From NCBI GenBank assembly GCA_964495375.1, contig CAZBWM010000022.1, positions 12,928 to 76,927 on the forward strand: a DNA stretch of 64,000 nucleotides, in the 5' to 3' direction. The DNA is from JAIESQ01 sp964495375. Its GTDB lineage: Bacteria > Planctomycetota > Planctomycetia > Pirellulales > JAEUIK01. Positions 24,694 through 32,633 of the stretch are shown one piece after another. Positions within the stretch are counted from its first letter, which is position 1. Each line of letters opens with the position of its first letter. The notes under the pieces are model-generated. The model did not search any database, was not told the DNA's origin, and saw nothing but the letters and a program-made list of their open reading frames with translations. The translations under genes were made by a program, and so were the position numbers.

Positions 24694-25729
24694 CGCTCGA
24701 TTCCAAATTGCCGCGCCACAGCGAGAGCTCTTCGAGACATTTGAGCGTTCCGCGTGCTACGGCTTCCAGCGCGTCGGGCGACACCCGCGTCGGCACGCCC
24801 AACCGTTCGGTGAAGTAGCGATCAAGGCCGCGCAGCAGGGCCCCGCCGCCGGCTAGCACCAACCCGTTGTCGACGAGGTCGGCCGCCAGCTCCGCTGGGC
24901 AGTCGTCCAGCACGCCGTGCATGGCTTCGACGATCGCTTCGAGCGGTTCGGCCAAAGCCTCGCGAATTTCTTCACTCGTCACACTGCTCTTGCGGGGCAG
25001 GCCCGTCACGGTGTCGACACCGCGCACTTCGGCGGCCAGCTCGCGATCCAAAGGCCAGGCGCTACCGATTTCGATGCGCAGCTCTTCGGCGGCCGAGGGG
25101 CCAATGCGCAGGCTGTAGCGGCGGCGCAGTGTGTCGGCGATCGCCGTATCGAACGTGTCGCCGCCGACGCGGATCGAGCGGCTCGCCACCACGTCCGACA
25201 TGCTGATCACGGCCAACTCGGTAGTGCCGCCACCGATGTCGCAGATCATGCTGGCCACGGGCTCGGCAATCGGCAGCCCCACGCCTAGCGCCGCGGCCTT
25301 GGCTTCAGGCAGTAGGAACACTTGCCCGGCGCCGGCCCGCTGCGTGCTGGCCAAGAGCGCGCGCTTTTCGACCGGCGTGATGCAGCCGGGCACGGCCACC
25401 AAAGCCCGCGGCCGCGCGAAGCCGGTTTGTCGCTGCGCCTTGCGAAAGAAGTAGCGCAGCATCGCCTCGCAGAGCTGGAAGTCGGTGATCACGCCGGCCG
25501 ACAGCGGGCGGACCACGGAGATCGAGCCGGGCGTGCGGCCCAGCATCTGCCGGGCCAGGTGCCCCACGGCGCAGCCGCCTGAGAGAATGTTGCGCGTCCC
25601 TTGCTCGACCGCGACGACCGAGGGCTCGTTCAACACGAGACCTTCGCCGACCACGCTGATCAGCGTGTTGGCGGTTCCCAAGTCGATGGCCAACTCGGGG
25701 CGGAAACGAGCTACCAGGTGGCGGAGCAT
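24680..25729 (-). CDS. mreB: Rod shape-determining protein MreB
   Basis: A 349-residue bacterial actin. The ATP-binding signatures are present: phosphate 1 (IDLGTANTLI, residues 15-24), phosphate 2 (ICDIGGGTTELAVIS near 167-181) and the adenosine motif (LVLAGGGALLRGLD near 298-311). MreB filaments position cell-wall synthesis along the side wall. A complete mreBCD-PBP2 set implies an elongation-type peptidoglycan machine in this planctomycete. The C-terminus has an acidic SSDDDV end. Confidence 0.94.
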   Translation of the reverse strand: MLRHLVARFRPELAIDLGTANTLISVVGEGLVLNEPSVVAVEQGTRNILSGGCAVGHLARQMLGRTPGSISVVRPLSAGVITDFQLCEAMLRYFFRKAQRQTGFARPRALVAVPGCITPVEKRALLASTQRAGAGQVFLLPEAKAAALGVGLPIAEPVASMICDIGGGTTELAVISMSDVVASRSIRVGGDTFDTAIADTLRRRYSLRIGPSAAEELRIEIGSAWPLDRELAAEVRGVDTVTGLPRKSSVTSEEIREALAEPLEAIVEAMHGVLDDCPAELAADLVDNGLVLAGGGALLRGLDRYFTERLGVPTRVSPDALEAVARGTLKCLEELSLWRGNLESSDDDV

Positions 25730-25827
25730 CCGTGCTCTTCTGGAATCGGGAATGGAATTTAGAGAACGTTTCGAGATCGATCCGTCAGGCTACGCATCCG
25801 TGCGAGCCGAAAACTCAAGTCGTTTCC

Positions 25828-26088
25828 CTAACTGACTGTGAACTGGGCGACATCGGCCCGATGGCCAGCCGCCAGGGCCCGCCCGGTCGCAGCATCAAAA
25901 GCCGGCCGCTGCCAGGCGCGCACCTGCGCTCCGGTGGCCTTGATGTCCAGGTCGTACGATTTGACTTCCAAGAACAGGCAGATCGAGCCGATCACCAGCG
26001 CCAAAAACGACAGCACCAGCATCATGAAGTAGATGTCGGGCTTCTGCTTCGCGCTGGCCGGGCGATCAGTTGAGTCGAGTCGCGACAC
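25828..26088 (-). CDS. Small single-helix membrane protein next to mre genes
   Basis: An 86-residue protein with one membrane helix (about 20-41, FMMLVLSFLALVIGSICLFL), a basic cytoplasmic N-terminus and a soluble C-terminus. No known family. It overlaps the end of the preceding coiled-coil gene by 23 bases and lies 98 bases before mreB, so it is probably part of the same transcript. Confidence 0.65.
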   Translation of the reverse strand: MSRLDSTDRPASAKQKPDIYFMMLVLSFLALVIGSICLFLEVKSYDLDIKATGAQVRAWQRPAFDAATGRALAAGHRADVAQFTVS

Positions 26089-26932
26089 GGTCTTCCTTTT
26101 GGATGTAGCTCTTGCGGAACTCGGGAAGCATCTTGCCGACCGCCTTATCGGGGCGGGTGGTAATCACTTCAATGCGACCGATATACTTATTGTTGCTGGC
26201 GCCACGGCGGAAGACTTCGAGCGTGTGCCCCCGGCGAATCCCGTCGTCGGAGCCGAGCGAAATCTCCACGAGCCCTTCGCTGTTCACCGCCAGCACTCGA
26301 CCGTCGATCTTGGGAGCCACGCCGTCGACCGGCTCATGTTCGTCGAGGTCATGGGCTTTGAGTACCGCCACTGCACGGGCCAGATCGGCGGCCAACTGCT
26401 GACTGCGGTTTTTCAGCAGCCGGATTTCTCCTTCGGTGCGATGTAAGTCGTCGGTCAGCTTGACGGCCCGGGTGAAGTTCTGCTCTTTCTCCGTCTGTAC
26501 TTTGACGATATTGGCGCGGAGCTGTTCGAGCTCCTTGAGCTGGGCCGTGGCGTTGTTCTGCGTCGCTTCGATCTCGGCGGTCAGGCGGCGATTCTCGGCC
26601 ACCAAGGTTTCGTGCTCTTTGCGCTGTTCGTTGAACTGCCGGTCGAGGTTGTCCTTCTCGGTTTGCAGCTTGGCCACTTCCTGCACGCGGGCTTCGCTCA
26701 GCTTCTGAATCTCTTGTTCGAGACCGGCCACCTGGGCCCGCAACTCCGACTCGCGGCGCTGGGCATCTTGCACCTGGATGCGTAAGCCCACCTGCTGCCC
26801 TGGCCCGGCTTGGGTGCGCTCGACCTCGTCCTTCCAGTTCTTGTGCGTGGAGTAGACGACCATCGCCCAGGCCATGAAGACGATGCTCGCCACGAGGTTG
26901 CCGATGATCAGGATCTTGCCAAACATGTTCAT
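26066..26932 (-). CDS. Membrane-anchored coiled-coil protein with MreC-like C-terminal domain
   Basis: A 288-residue protein: an N-terminal membrane helix (about 7-27), a long coiled coil (about 50-195) rich in Gln, Glu and Lys heptads, and a C-terminal beta domain (RVLAVNSEGLVEISLGSDDG, then RRGHTLEVFRRG). The last domain recalls the beta-barrel of MreC and of efflux adaptor proteins. The gene heads the mreBCD cluster and could be an additional elongasome scaffold; that role is inference. An alternative start is the ATG at 26926. Confidence 0.7.
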   Translation of the reverse strand: MNMFGKILIIGNLVASIVFMAWAMVVYSTHKNWKDEVERTQAGPGQQVGLRIQVQDAQRRESELRAQVAGLEQEIQKLSEARVQEVAKLQTEKDNLDRQFNEQRKEHETLVAENRRLTAEIEATQNNATAQLKELEQLRANIVKVQTEKEQNFTRAVKLTDDLHRTEGEIRLLKNRSQQLAADLARAVAVLKAHDLDEHEPVDGVAPKIDGRVLAVNSEGLVEISLGSDDGIRRGHTLEVFRRGASNNKYIGRIEVITTRPDKAVGKMLPEFRKSYIQKEDRVATRLN

Positions 26933-27299
26933 GGCGGCGAATTCCCAGAATCGAGCGCGGCTGCGACCGTTGAACCTCCTTGTCGACGGCCGCCGCGAAC
27001 GTGGTTGCTGCGGAGCCTCTTAAAACTGTGTTGTGATCTGCCGATTTACCGGCGGCCTGCCGCGGCGACGGTTCCGATGCGTCGTCTCGGGGGCCCGGCT
27101 GACCGATTCCTGCGGACAGCCTGCGGGCGACTGCTACGCCCACCTGTTGCGAATACCACTGATTTTTGATTAACCCCGTCGCTGCCCGACCCGTTCGACC
27201 GACTCAATCGCCAAACGAGGCCCCTACCCGACAATTGATGGGCCCAACGACTGAAACGGTTATACAGACGAGAGATAGGCAGCTTGGGCTAACCCGTCA
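26933..27299 (-). other. Long untranslated leader of the coiled-coil/mre cluster
   Basis: About 360 bases between the predicted transcription start (near 27293) and the first gene. No coding frame is supported. An AAGGAGGTT purine run (complement of 26970-26980) sits too far from the ATG at 26932 to serve it. Several short GC-rich hairpins are possible, but I recognise no known RNA class. Confidence 0.35.
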
Positions 27300-27329
27300 A
27301 GTATAAACTCGCGGGTCGTCAAGTGTCAA
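27300..27329 (-). promoter_or_regulatory. Strong sigma-70 promoter
   Basis: On the minus strand, TTGACA (complement of 27324-27329), an 18-base spacer and TATACT (complement of 27300-27305). This is the best consensus match in the window and points to the coiled-coil/mre cluster, with a predicted start near 27293. Confidence 0.6.
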
Positions 27330-27424
27330 TCTTAGCCTGCGCGAAGAACCGCGGCCATTTGCGGGGTTTCGTCAGGAGAAAGGGCCGAAAACGGGGCTCA
27401 AAGCGGCTGCTCCCCCAGTGGCTG

Positions 27425-27715
27425 CTAGCGCCACCATCGACTGACGTATTCCATGATGATGGCAGTCAACCACATCAATACCCCGGCGATACTGAACAGT
27501 GGACAGATCGCCATCAACGAACGTGCGAACACCCGCACGAATTGCGATTCAAAATCTGCCCCCAACAGCACGCCGCCAAGCACAAACCCCAGCGCCCCGA
27601 GGACGGTGAACCACAGCCCTCCCCATTGAATACTCGTCCAGCGGTCGACGCGCGTGGGTGGCGGACGATCCGGTTTCGCATCCCGTTCCGGCGCTTGGTA
27701 TGGGTTCTCGTCCAT
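27425..27715 (-). CDS. MDENPYQAP-type small membrane protein
   Basis: A 96-residue protein opening MDENPYQAPERDA, a signature I recall at the N-terminus of many small planctomycete membrane proteins, followed by two hydrophobic helices (about 31-52 and 67-87). Function unknown. TACAAT (complement of 27723-27728) lies so close that transcription would start one base before the ATG, suggesting a leaderless message. The related start MDDNPYQ occurs at 28738. Confidence 0.68.
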   Translation of the reverse strand: MDENPYQAPERDAKPDRPPPTRVDRWTSIQWGGLWFTVLGALGFVLGGVLLGADFESQFVRVFARSLMAICPLFSIAGVLMWLTAIIMEYVSRWWR

Positions 27716-27915
27716 CCGCAGTATTGTAGCGCCCAGACATCGGCAACGCGCGGACCGCCCAGGCCCATTGCCTTTTGACCCTCCCGCGAAAGAATGTCAC
27801 CGGATGACAGTCCGTCCTGGCAAACGGCTCGCTGCCCAAAGGGTCGCGGGCCGTTTGCTTGCGCGAGCATGCGCTTGCCCTCTGTCTGCTTAGGTGGGGA
27901 CAAATCGGCAGCGTG

Positions 27916-28380
27916 TTAACGCCGCGCCGCCGCCAAAGCCCGCGAGGCCGTTTGGTCGTTCGTGGTGGCTTTGCCCGAACCAACCTGGTCGAAGTCCCCC
28001 CGCAGCGCTTTGAGGGCGTAACGCTCGTAGTCGATTTCGGCCGCCGTGCGAAAGCCCAGGCGCCGCATCACCGGCAGCGGCGGGCACCAGCCTTGTAGCG
28101 CGTGCTGCAACAAGAACGTGGCGACGACCGCGGGAAACACGAACCACTTGCGATCGACGGTCGCCCCCAACGTCAGCCCGACCAGGCAGGCAGTCGATGC
28201 ATTGGCTTCCAGCGCCCGCTCGATATCCCATTCTCGGTCGAGCTCATCGAGCCGCCGCTGAATGGCCCTCTCGCCGGCGTGTACATAGTGCGCGATGTTC
28301 TTCTCGATGTTCCGCAGAATCCGCTCGTTGACAGCATCGCTGGTGTGCGCCGGCACGCGTTGGACCGTGGAAGCAAGCAT
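27916..28380 (-). CDS. DUF2892-like inner membrane protein
   Basis: A 154-residue protein from the ATG at 28380, which has a strong AAGGAGG site seven bases upstream. The N-terminal half is soluble and helical (NERILRNIEKNIAHYV), followed by a membrane hairpin (ACLVGLTLGATVDRKWFVFPAVVATFLLQHAL, about residues 66-97) that resembles the DUF2892/YgaP membrane domain, with a short cytoplasmic tail. The exact role is unknown. Confidence 0.65.
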   Translation of the reverse strand: MLASTVQRVPAHTSDAVNERILRNIEKNIAHYVHAGERAIQRRLDELDREWDIERALEANASTACLVGLTLGATVDRKWFVFPAVVATFLLQHALQGWCPPLPVMRRLGFRTAAEIDYERYALKALRGDFDQVGSGKATTNDQTASRALAAARR

Positions 28381-28567
28381 GGCAACCTCCTTGGCTGTAT
28401 AGCAACCGATACCCATTGGACGACGCGCGTAGCGAGCCGGGTTACGCGTGCGCCCGTGTAGCCACTGGTATGTGAAGCAAATGCAATGCCGAACTCAGGC
28501 GTGTGATCCTGAGCAAAGCGGGACCGCCAGGCGAAGCGTTGCGAGCAAGCACGTAGCGCTGGGGCGA

Positions 28568-28738
28568 TCAACGTCCGGCTAACACCGAGAAGATTACGGC
28601 GGCCAGACCCGCGAACACCAACACGACGAAGATCAGAAAGTAGAACGCGAACTTCGCGAACTGCACGGCCCCGCGCTCGAAGCGTTTCGCCCGGGCAGCC
28701 TCGTCTTCTGCTTCGGTTTGATAAGGGTTGTCGTCCAT
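28568..28738 (-). CDS. MDDNPYQ-type small membrane protein
   Basis: A 56-residue protein with the MDDNPYQTE start, a charged stretch and one membrane helix (about 33-54). TATCCT (complement of 28746-28751) would place +1 one base before the ATG, as for the gene at 27715. No Shine-Dalgarno is visible. A longer frame to 28819 is rejected because the MDDNPY start is the family signature. Function unknown. Confidence 0.62.
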   Translation of the reverse strand: MDDNPYQTEAEDEAARAKRFERGAVQFAKFAFYFLIFVVLVFAGLAAVIFSVLAGR

Positions 28739-29030
28739 GCCAATCAGGATAACCGGCCGCACAACCCAACGGCCACTCGGCGGCTCGCTATTGCGCGACT
28801 TCGGCCGCGGTTCAGCCACTGGCGCGTCGTGCGGTCGCGCGGGCTCAGCGCGCGGTCATTGGAGAGCCAGGTTCGCGGTCCCCAGTCCGTACGCTTCTTG
28901 AAGCGAGCTCCGGAAGATTGTGCACCGCGTGTGCGCAGTTCGAGCTCGCCCTGTCATTCGAACTCGACGCACAGGCGCTCGTATCTCACCGCGCCCTGCC
29001 AGTGCAATCGGATCGAGCAGCAAAGGCGAT

Positions 29031-29059
29031 TTGACATAGTGTGCCGACAAAACTACGCC
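29031..29059 (+). promoter_or_regulatory. Promoter of the Flp pilin gene, leaderless type
   Basis: TTGACA (29031-29036), a 17-base spacer and TACGCC (29054-29059). The -35 is perfect; the -10 is poor. Position +1 would be 29066, the first base of the pilin ATG. Confidence 0.45.
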
Positions 29060-29065
29060 TTGAGT

Positions 29066-29449
29066 ATGACAAGGCTCTGGATTTCAATCCGCACCTTTCT
29101 GCGCGAAGACGACGGCCCTACGGCGGTGGAATACGCCGTGATGCTCAGCCTGATCCTGGCCGTGTCGATGGCCGGTATCCGCAGTTTCGGCAGCAGCACT
29201 GCCTCGACGTTCTCGCGCGTTTCGAATTCGCTCAACGAAGCGACGAGCGGCGGCAGTGGAAGCGGGAGCGGCGGCGACTCCGGTAGCGGCGACTCCAGTA
29301 GCAGTGGCTCGGGCGGCGAATCGGCCGGCGGCAGTAGTTCCGGTGGTGGATCAGACAGCGGTAGCGGCGGCGGTAGCAACGCCGGCGGCAATGGCCGCGG
29401 CAATGGCAATGCCGGCGGCAATGGCCGCGGCAATGGCAACGGAAGTTAA
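29066..29449 (+). CDS. Flp-type pilin with Gly/Ser-rich C-terminal extension
   Basis: A 127-residue protein. Residues 1-55 match Flp/Fap pilins: a short leader, the cleavage site G/PTAVEYAVML (G followed by four residues, then Glu-Tyr) and one hydrophobic helix. Flp pilins are normally 50-70 residues, but this one continues with a 70-residue low-complexity tail of Gly, Ser and Asn, ending in two copies of NAGGNGRGNG encoded by a 30-base tandem repeat. No tad assembly genes are in the window. The ATG at 29066 is chosen over upstream frames because it begins the prepilin leader. Confidence 0.8.
   Translation: MTRLWISIRTFLREDDGPTAVEYAVMLSLILAVSMAGIRSFGSSTASTFSRVSNSLNEATSGGSGSGSGGDSGSGDSSSSGSGGESAGGSSSGGGSDSGSGGGSNAGGNGRGNGNAGGNGRGNGNGS
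29378..29437 (+). repeat. 30-bp tandem repeat in the pilin tail
   Basis: Two adjacent 30-base units (29378-29407 and 29408-29437) that differ at one position (AAC/AAT). Each codes for ten residues, NAGGNGRGNG. Such repeats can change length by slippage. Confidence 0.85.
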
Positions 29450-29452
29450 ACA

Positions 29453-29917
29453 GTGGCGTACAAACGAAGCAGACTACTCGTCGAACCGCGCGTGCAATTG
29501 ACCTTGGTGCGCCACGTGGTGTTCTACTGGCTCTGTACCGTCATGACGGTCGAGCTGCTGAATATCTCGCGGCAGATCGCTGTTGGCCCCGAGCAACCAG
29601 GCTTCTGGTCCTATTTGTTCAATGAGCACACGTTACAGGCAATGATCCGCCTGGCAATCGGCGCGTTGCTGGTGTTGCCGCTGGTGATCTACGACATGCT
29701 GCGGCTGAGCAACCGATTTGCCGGGCCGATCTTCCGCATGCGGCGCACGCTGCGCAACGTGGCCGCCAACGGAGCGATCGAAAACGTGCAGCTCCGCGAC
29801 GGCGACTACTGGGGCGACTTCGCCGAAGAGCTCAACGCGGCGCTGGCTTTGCTCGATAGCCAGCGACAAACGGACGAAGCCGATCGCACGGCCGACGCGG
29901 CACTCGGTACGCGGTAA
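29453..29917 (+). CDS. HAMP-domain membrane protein
   Basis: A 154-residue protein starting at a GTG three bases after the pilin stop, so it is co-transcribed. It has two membrane helices (about 21-42 and 62-84) and then a HAMP-like segment (NRFAGPIFRMRRTLRNVAANGAIENVQLRDGD..F). No kinase, methyl-accepting or cyclase domain follows, so it is either a stand-alone HAMP adaptor or a truncated sensor. The stop TAA lies at the start of a dispersed palindrome. Confidence 0.7.
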   Translation: MAYKRSRLLVEPRVQLTLVRHVVFYWLCTVMTVELLNISRQIAVGPEQPGFWSYLFNEHTLQAMIRLAIGALLVLPLVIYDMLRLSNRFAGPIFRMRRTLRNVAANGAIENVQLRDGDYWGDFAEELNAALALLDSQRQTDEADRTADAALGTR

Positions 29918-29953
29918 GCCGCGCTTGCACCGCGCGCTAGCGGGTGCGGCGCG
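29915..29953 (+). repeat. Dispersed palindrome that ends genes, copy 2 (diverged)
   Basis: TAAGCCGCGCTTGCACCGCG followed by CGCTAGCGGGTGCGGC. It aligns with 14625-14665 and supplies the TAA stop of the HAMP gene. With the minus-strand copy at 29980-30018 it forms a head-to-head pair between convergent genes. Confidence 0.6.
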
Positions 29954-29979
29954 GTATCGAGAAATTCCTGATTTCCGAC

Positions 29980-30018
29980 TCGCGCGAGCTAGCGCGCGGG
30001 ATGAATCCCGCGGCTAAC
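29980..30018 (-). repeat. Dispersed palindrome that ends genes, copy 3
   Basis: On the minus strand, TGTTAGCCGCGG, the variable GATTCATC and CCGCGCGCTAGCTCGCGCG. It encodes the last residues VSRGIHPAR and the stop of lnt. Outside the 8-base centre it is identical to copy 1 over about 30 bases. Confidence 0.75.
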
Positions 30019-31809
30019 ATTTCGTCCCTTCTTCCACCCCCATGCACCCGAGACCGCCAGACCCAAGCACACCAGCAAGCACGCGCCGGCCGGTAGATCG
30101 CCATACATCAGATACGGGCTCGTGCGGTCGTCGAGCTGCACGTCGGCAATGATCACTCCGCGATCGCGGCGAGGTCCTTGCTTCTGAATCGCGCCACTCG
30201 CGTCGATCCACGCTGAGAAGCCGGTGTTGGCCGCGATCAACATCGGCTTGCGACATTCGATCGCCCGGAACAGCCCGCACAGCAGGTGCAGGTCGAGCTC
30301 GCTCGAGCCGTTGAACCAGCCGTCGTTGGTCAGGTTCACCAGCACGTCGGGCTCGCGCCCCGCGTGGCGCAGGTCGACCACCTGCCGGCGAATCAAATGC
30401 GGTAGCACGTTCTCAAAACAGATGTCAGGCTGCACGCGAAAACCGGCCACATCGAAGGCGGCCGCCTGCGTGCCCGAGGTGAGCCCGGCCGCCAGCGGCG
30501 ACATGCGATAGAGCACTGGGAACCACGCGGCCAACGGGATGTACTCGCCGAACATCACCGGGTGCATCTTATCGTAGCGCTCGAGAATCCGCCCATCGGC
30601 GGCCACGTGAATCGCACTGTTGAAATGCTGCTCGATGCCGGCGCCAAGATGATGGATGTCGACCCCCAGCAAGAGCGGCGCGCCCAGCTCGCGGGCGATT
30701 TCGCCGATCAGCTCTTCGTTCAACTGCGCGAACTGCCGCAACCGATCGACGGTCCAGTCGGCCCCCGGCGGCGGCGTGGCATCGTCATCGATCGTGAACA
30801 GCGAGTGTCGGCACATCGTCTCGGGCCAGATCACCAGATCGAGCCCACGGCGCTCGGAGACGGCCTGGCGCGACAGCGACATGTACTCTTCCTGAATCAC
30901 GTCGAGCAGACTGCGATCAGCTTTGACCTTGGTATCGACTGAGCCTTGGATGATCGCGACGGCCGGGCCGGGGCGCGCGGTGAAATCGTTCAGCCGCCAG
31001 AATCCGTAAGCGAGCGTCGCGCCGACGAGTGCCGCGGCCGGAGCCAGGGGCCACCACGCGCGGCGCTGACCATCCCAAGCGACCATGCGCGCCAAGCATG
31101 CGGCGCCGCACATCACCACAAAGCCGACCCCGTAGGCGCCGGCCAGGTCGGCCACTTGCACCAATGGCAGCCAGGTGGCTTGCGTGTGCCCGAGACTCGC
31201 CATCGTGAAGCCGGAGAGGAGGTGCCCGCGAGCCAGCTCGAGCCCAGTCCACACGACCGGCGCGGCGATCACCAACGACATCCGCCAGCGATGCACGGCG
31301 ACGCGCGTCAGCCCGACGAAGACCGGGATGTAGCAGCCCAGATATGCGGAGAGCGCGACCCAGCCGATCGACGTCGCCGGATGTGGATAGCGCAAAAAGT
31401 GGAGCATGGCCAGCCAGAAGACGAAGCCCGACAGCCAAAGGACCAGGTAAGGTCGGCGGCCCGGCAGCGACTCTTGCCGCGCCAATAACAGCCAGCCGAC
31501 CGGTGCGATCCAGGCCAGCGGCCAGAGGTTCAGCGGGGGGAGCGACGCCCAGAGGGCCACGGCCGAAGCCAGCGCGAGATAAAGCGTGCGGCCGCTGCGC
31601 GGTGTGGTTGGGCTGCGCGGTGTTGACGTTGCGCTGCTGCGCGAAGCTGTCGAGTGCTCACCGCGGGCTGCCGACGATCGGCCACTGACGCGCGACAGCG
31701 TGACCGACGAGGCGGGTGGTGCGCCGCGCGAATCACGGCCGCTAGCAGCGTCTCGGCGTGGTGGAGCAGTCACGGGCGTGGCAGGCTGGGCGGGGCTGGG
31801 TTGGGTCAT
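29989..31809 (-). CDS. lnt: Apolipoprotein N-acyltransferase
   Basis: A 606-residue membrane enzyme that adds the third acyl chain to lipoproteins. The N-terminal half has about seven membrane helices; the second half is a nitrilase-like domain whose catalytic triad is visible as Glu near 330 (VIWPETMC), Lys near 412 (YDKMHPVMFGEYIP) and Cys near 463 (PDICFEN). The first 75 residues are an unusual low-complexity Ser/Ala/Arg/Pro extension that may not be translated. The C-terminus ends NVSRGIHPAR, encoded by a dispersed palindrome rather than native sequence. Lipoproteins such as the one at 47362 are potential substrates. Confidence 0.9.
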   Translation of the reverse strand: MTQPSPAQPATPVTAPPRRDAASGRDSRGAPPASSVTLSRVSGRSSAARGEHSTASRSSATSTPRSPTTPRSGRTLYLALASAVALWASLPPLNLWPLAWIAPVGWLLLARQESLPGRRPYLVLWLSGFVFWLAMLHFLRYPHPATSIGWVALSAYLGCYIPVFVGLTRVAVHRWRMSLVIAAPVVWTGLELARGHLLSGFTMASLGHTQATWLPLVQVADLAGAYGVGFVVMCGAACLARMVAWDGQRRAWWPLAPAAALVGATLAYGFWRLNDFTARPGPAVAIIQGSVDTKVKADRSLLDVIQEEYMSLSRQAVSERRGLDLVIWPETMCRHSLFTIDDDATPPPGADWTVDRLRQFAQLNEELIGEIARELGAPLLLGVDIHHLGAGIEQHFNSAIHVAADGRILERYDKMHPVMFGEYIPLAAWFPVLYRMSPLAAGLTSGTQAAAFDVAGFRVQPDICFENVLPHLIRRQVVDLRHAGREPDVLVNLTNDGWFNGSSELDLHLLCGLFRAIECRKPMLIAANTGFSAWIDASGAIQKQGPRRDRGVIIADVQLDDRTSPYLMYGDLPAGACLLVCLGLAVSGAWGWKKGRNVSRGIHPAR

Positions 31810-31902
31810 TGCCCGGCTAGCCTACGCCAGACGGCCGACCTTGCCCAGATGAGTTGGGGGCCGCGGAACAGACTAGGTTCGCGAGTGCTCCGAGCATGCC
31901 AA

Positions 31903-32556
31903 TTAGTTCCCGGCCACAATTCGCTCGCCCGATGGTAACTCACCACGTTTCCAGAGACGGTCATGCTGGCACGTGCATTCGTAGATCCACAGTAAGGACG
32001 TCGCTTCGTCGAACGCGGAATACGTCGCCCTGGCAACGCCTGAGTCCGGCGACGAATACCAGATCATCAATTCGGTCGCTCGAAACGGAACGTGAGGCGG
32101 CGACCACCAACTGGGAGTTTCGCCAGTCTTGCGACGTAGCGATGGAGGACCCGTGATCATTCGGTTAACGCCTTCCAGATCGTTCGTCGTTCGCAGAGTC
32201 TGCGAGGAGTTTTGCTGGTCCGAGTGGACGGAATTTTGCCACGTTGTCGCCGCGCCCGCTGGCAGACGAATGCGATACCAAGTAGAGCTGCTATCCCTGG
32301 ACCAATCGGTCTGGTAGCTGATTTCCTCGACGGTCGCCGGATCGACATCTTTGGGCCACACGGATTCCAGTCGTTTGCTGGCGCTTTCGCCCGATAGGTT
32401 GCTGAATCCTTCGCTGCCCGCGAATTCAGCGAATGGATTCACCAAGAAGACACCGACGAATGCCATCGAAACAACCGCGACCACGAGGCCAAATACCACG
32501 ATGCCGAGAATAAGCAACCGCCGAGCACGTCGCATCGATTTGAAGCTGTTGCTCAT
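31903..32556 (-). CDS. Single-helix membrane protein, unknown function
   Basis: A 217-residue protein with a basic N-terminus, one membrane helix (about 14-39, LLILGIVVFGLVVAVVSMAF) and a soluble domain with several tryptophans. No domain recognised. Codon and base composition are somewhat less GC-rich than those of the adjacent lnt and radical SAM genes. No Shine-Dalgarno is obvious before the ATG. Confidence 0.6.
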   Translation of the reverse strand: MSNSFKSMRRARRLLILGIVVFGLVVAVVSMAFVGVFLVNPFAEFAGSEGFSNLSGESASKRLESVWPKDVDPATVEEISYQTDWSRDSSSTWYRIRLPAGAATTWQNSVHSDQQNSSQTLRTTNDLEGVNRMITGPPSLRRKTGETPSWWSPPHVPFRATELMIWYSSPDSGVARATYSAFDEATSLLWIYECTCQHDRLWKRGELPSGERIVAGN

Positions 32557-32633
32557 TCAAGCCATCGCGTTTCGTTGGCGGTAGCCATGTGTAACCGAGG
32601 CGTGTAAACCAACGACAGATTACCACAGCCCCT

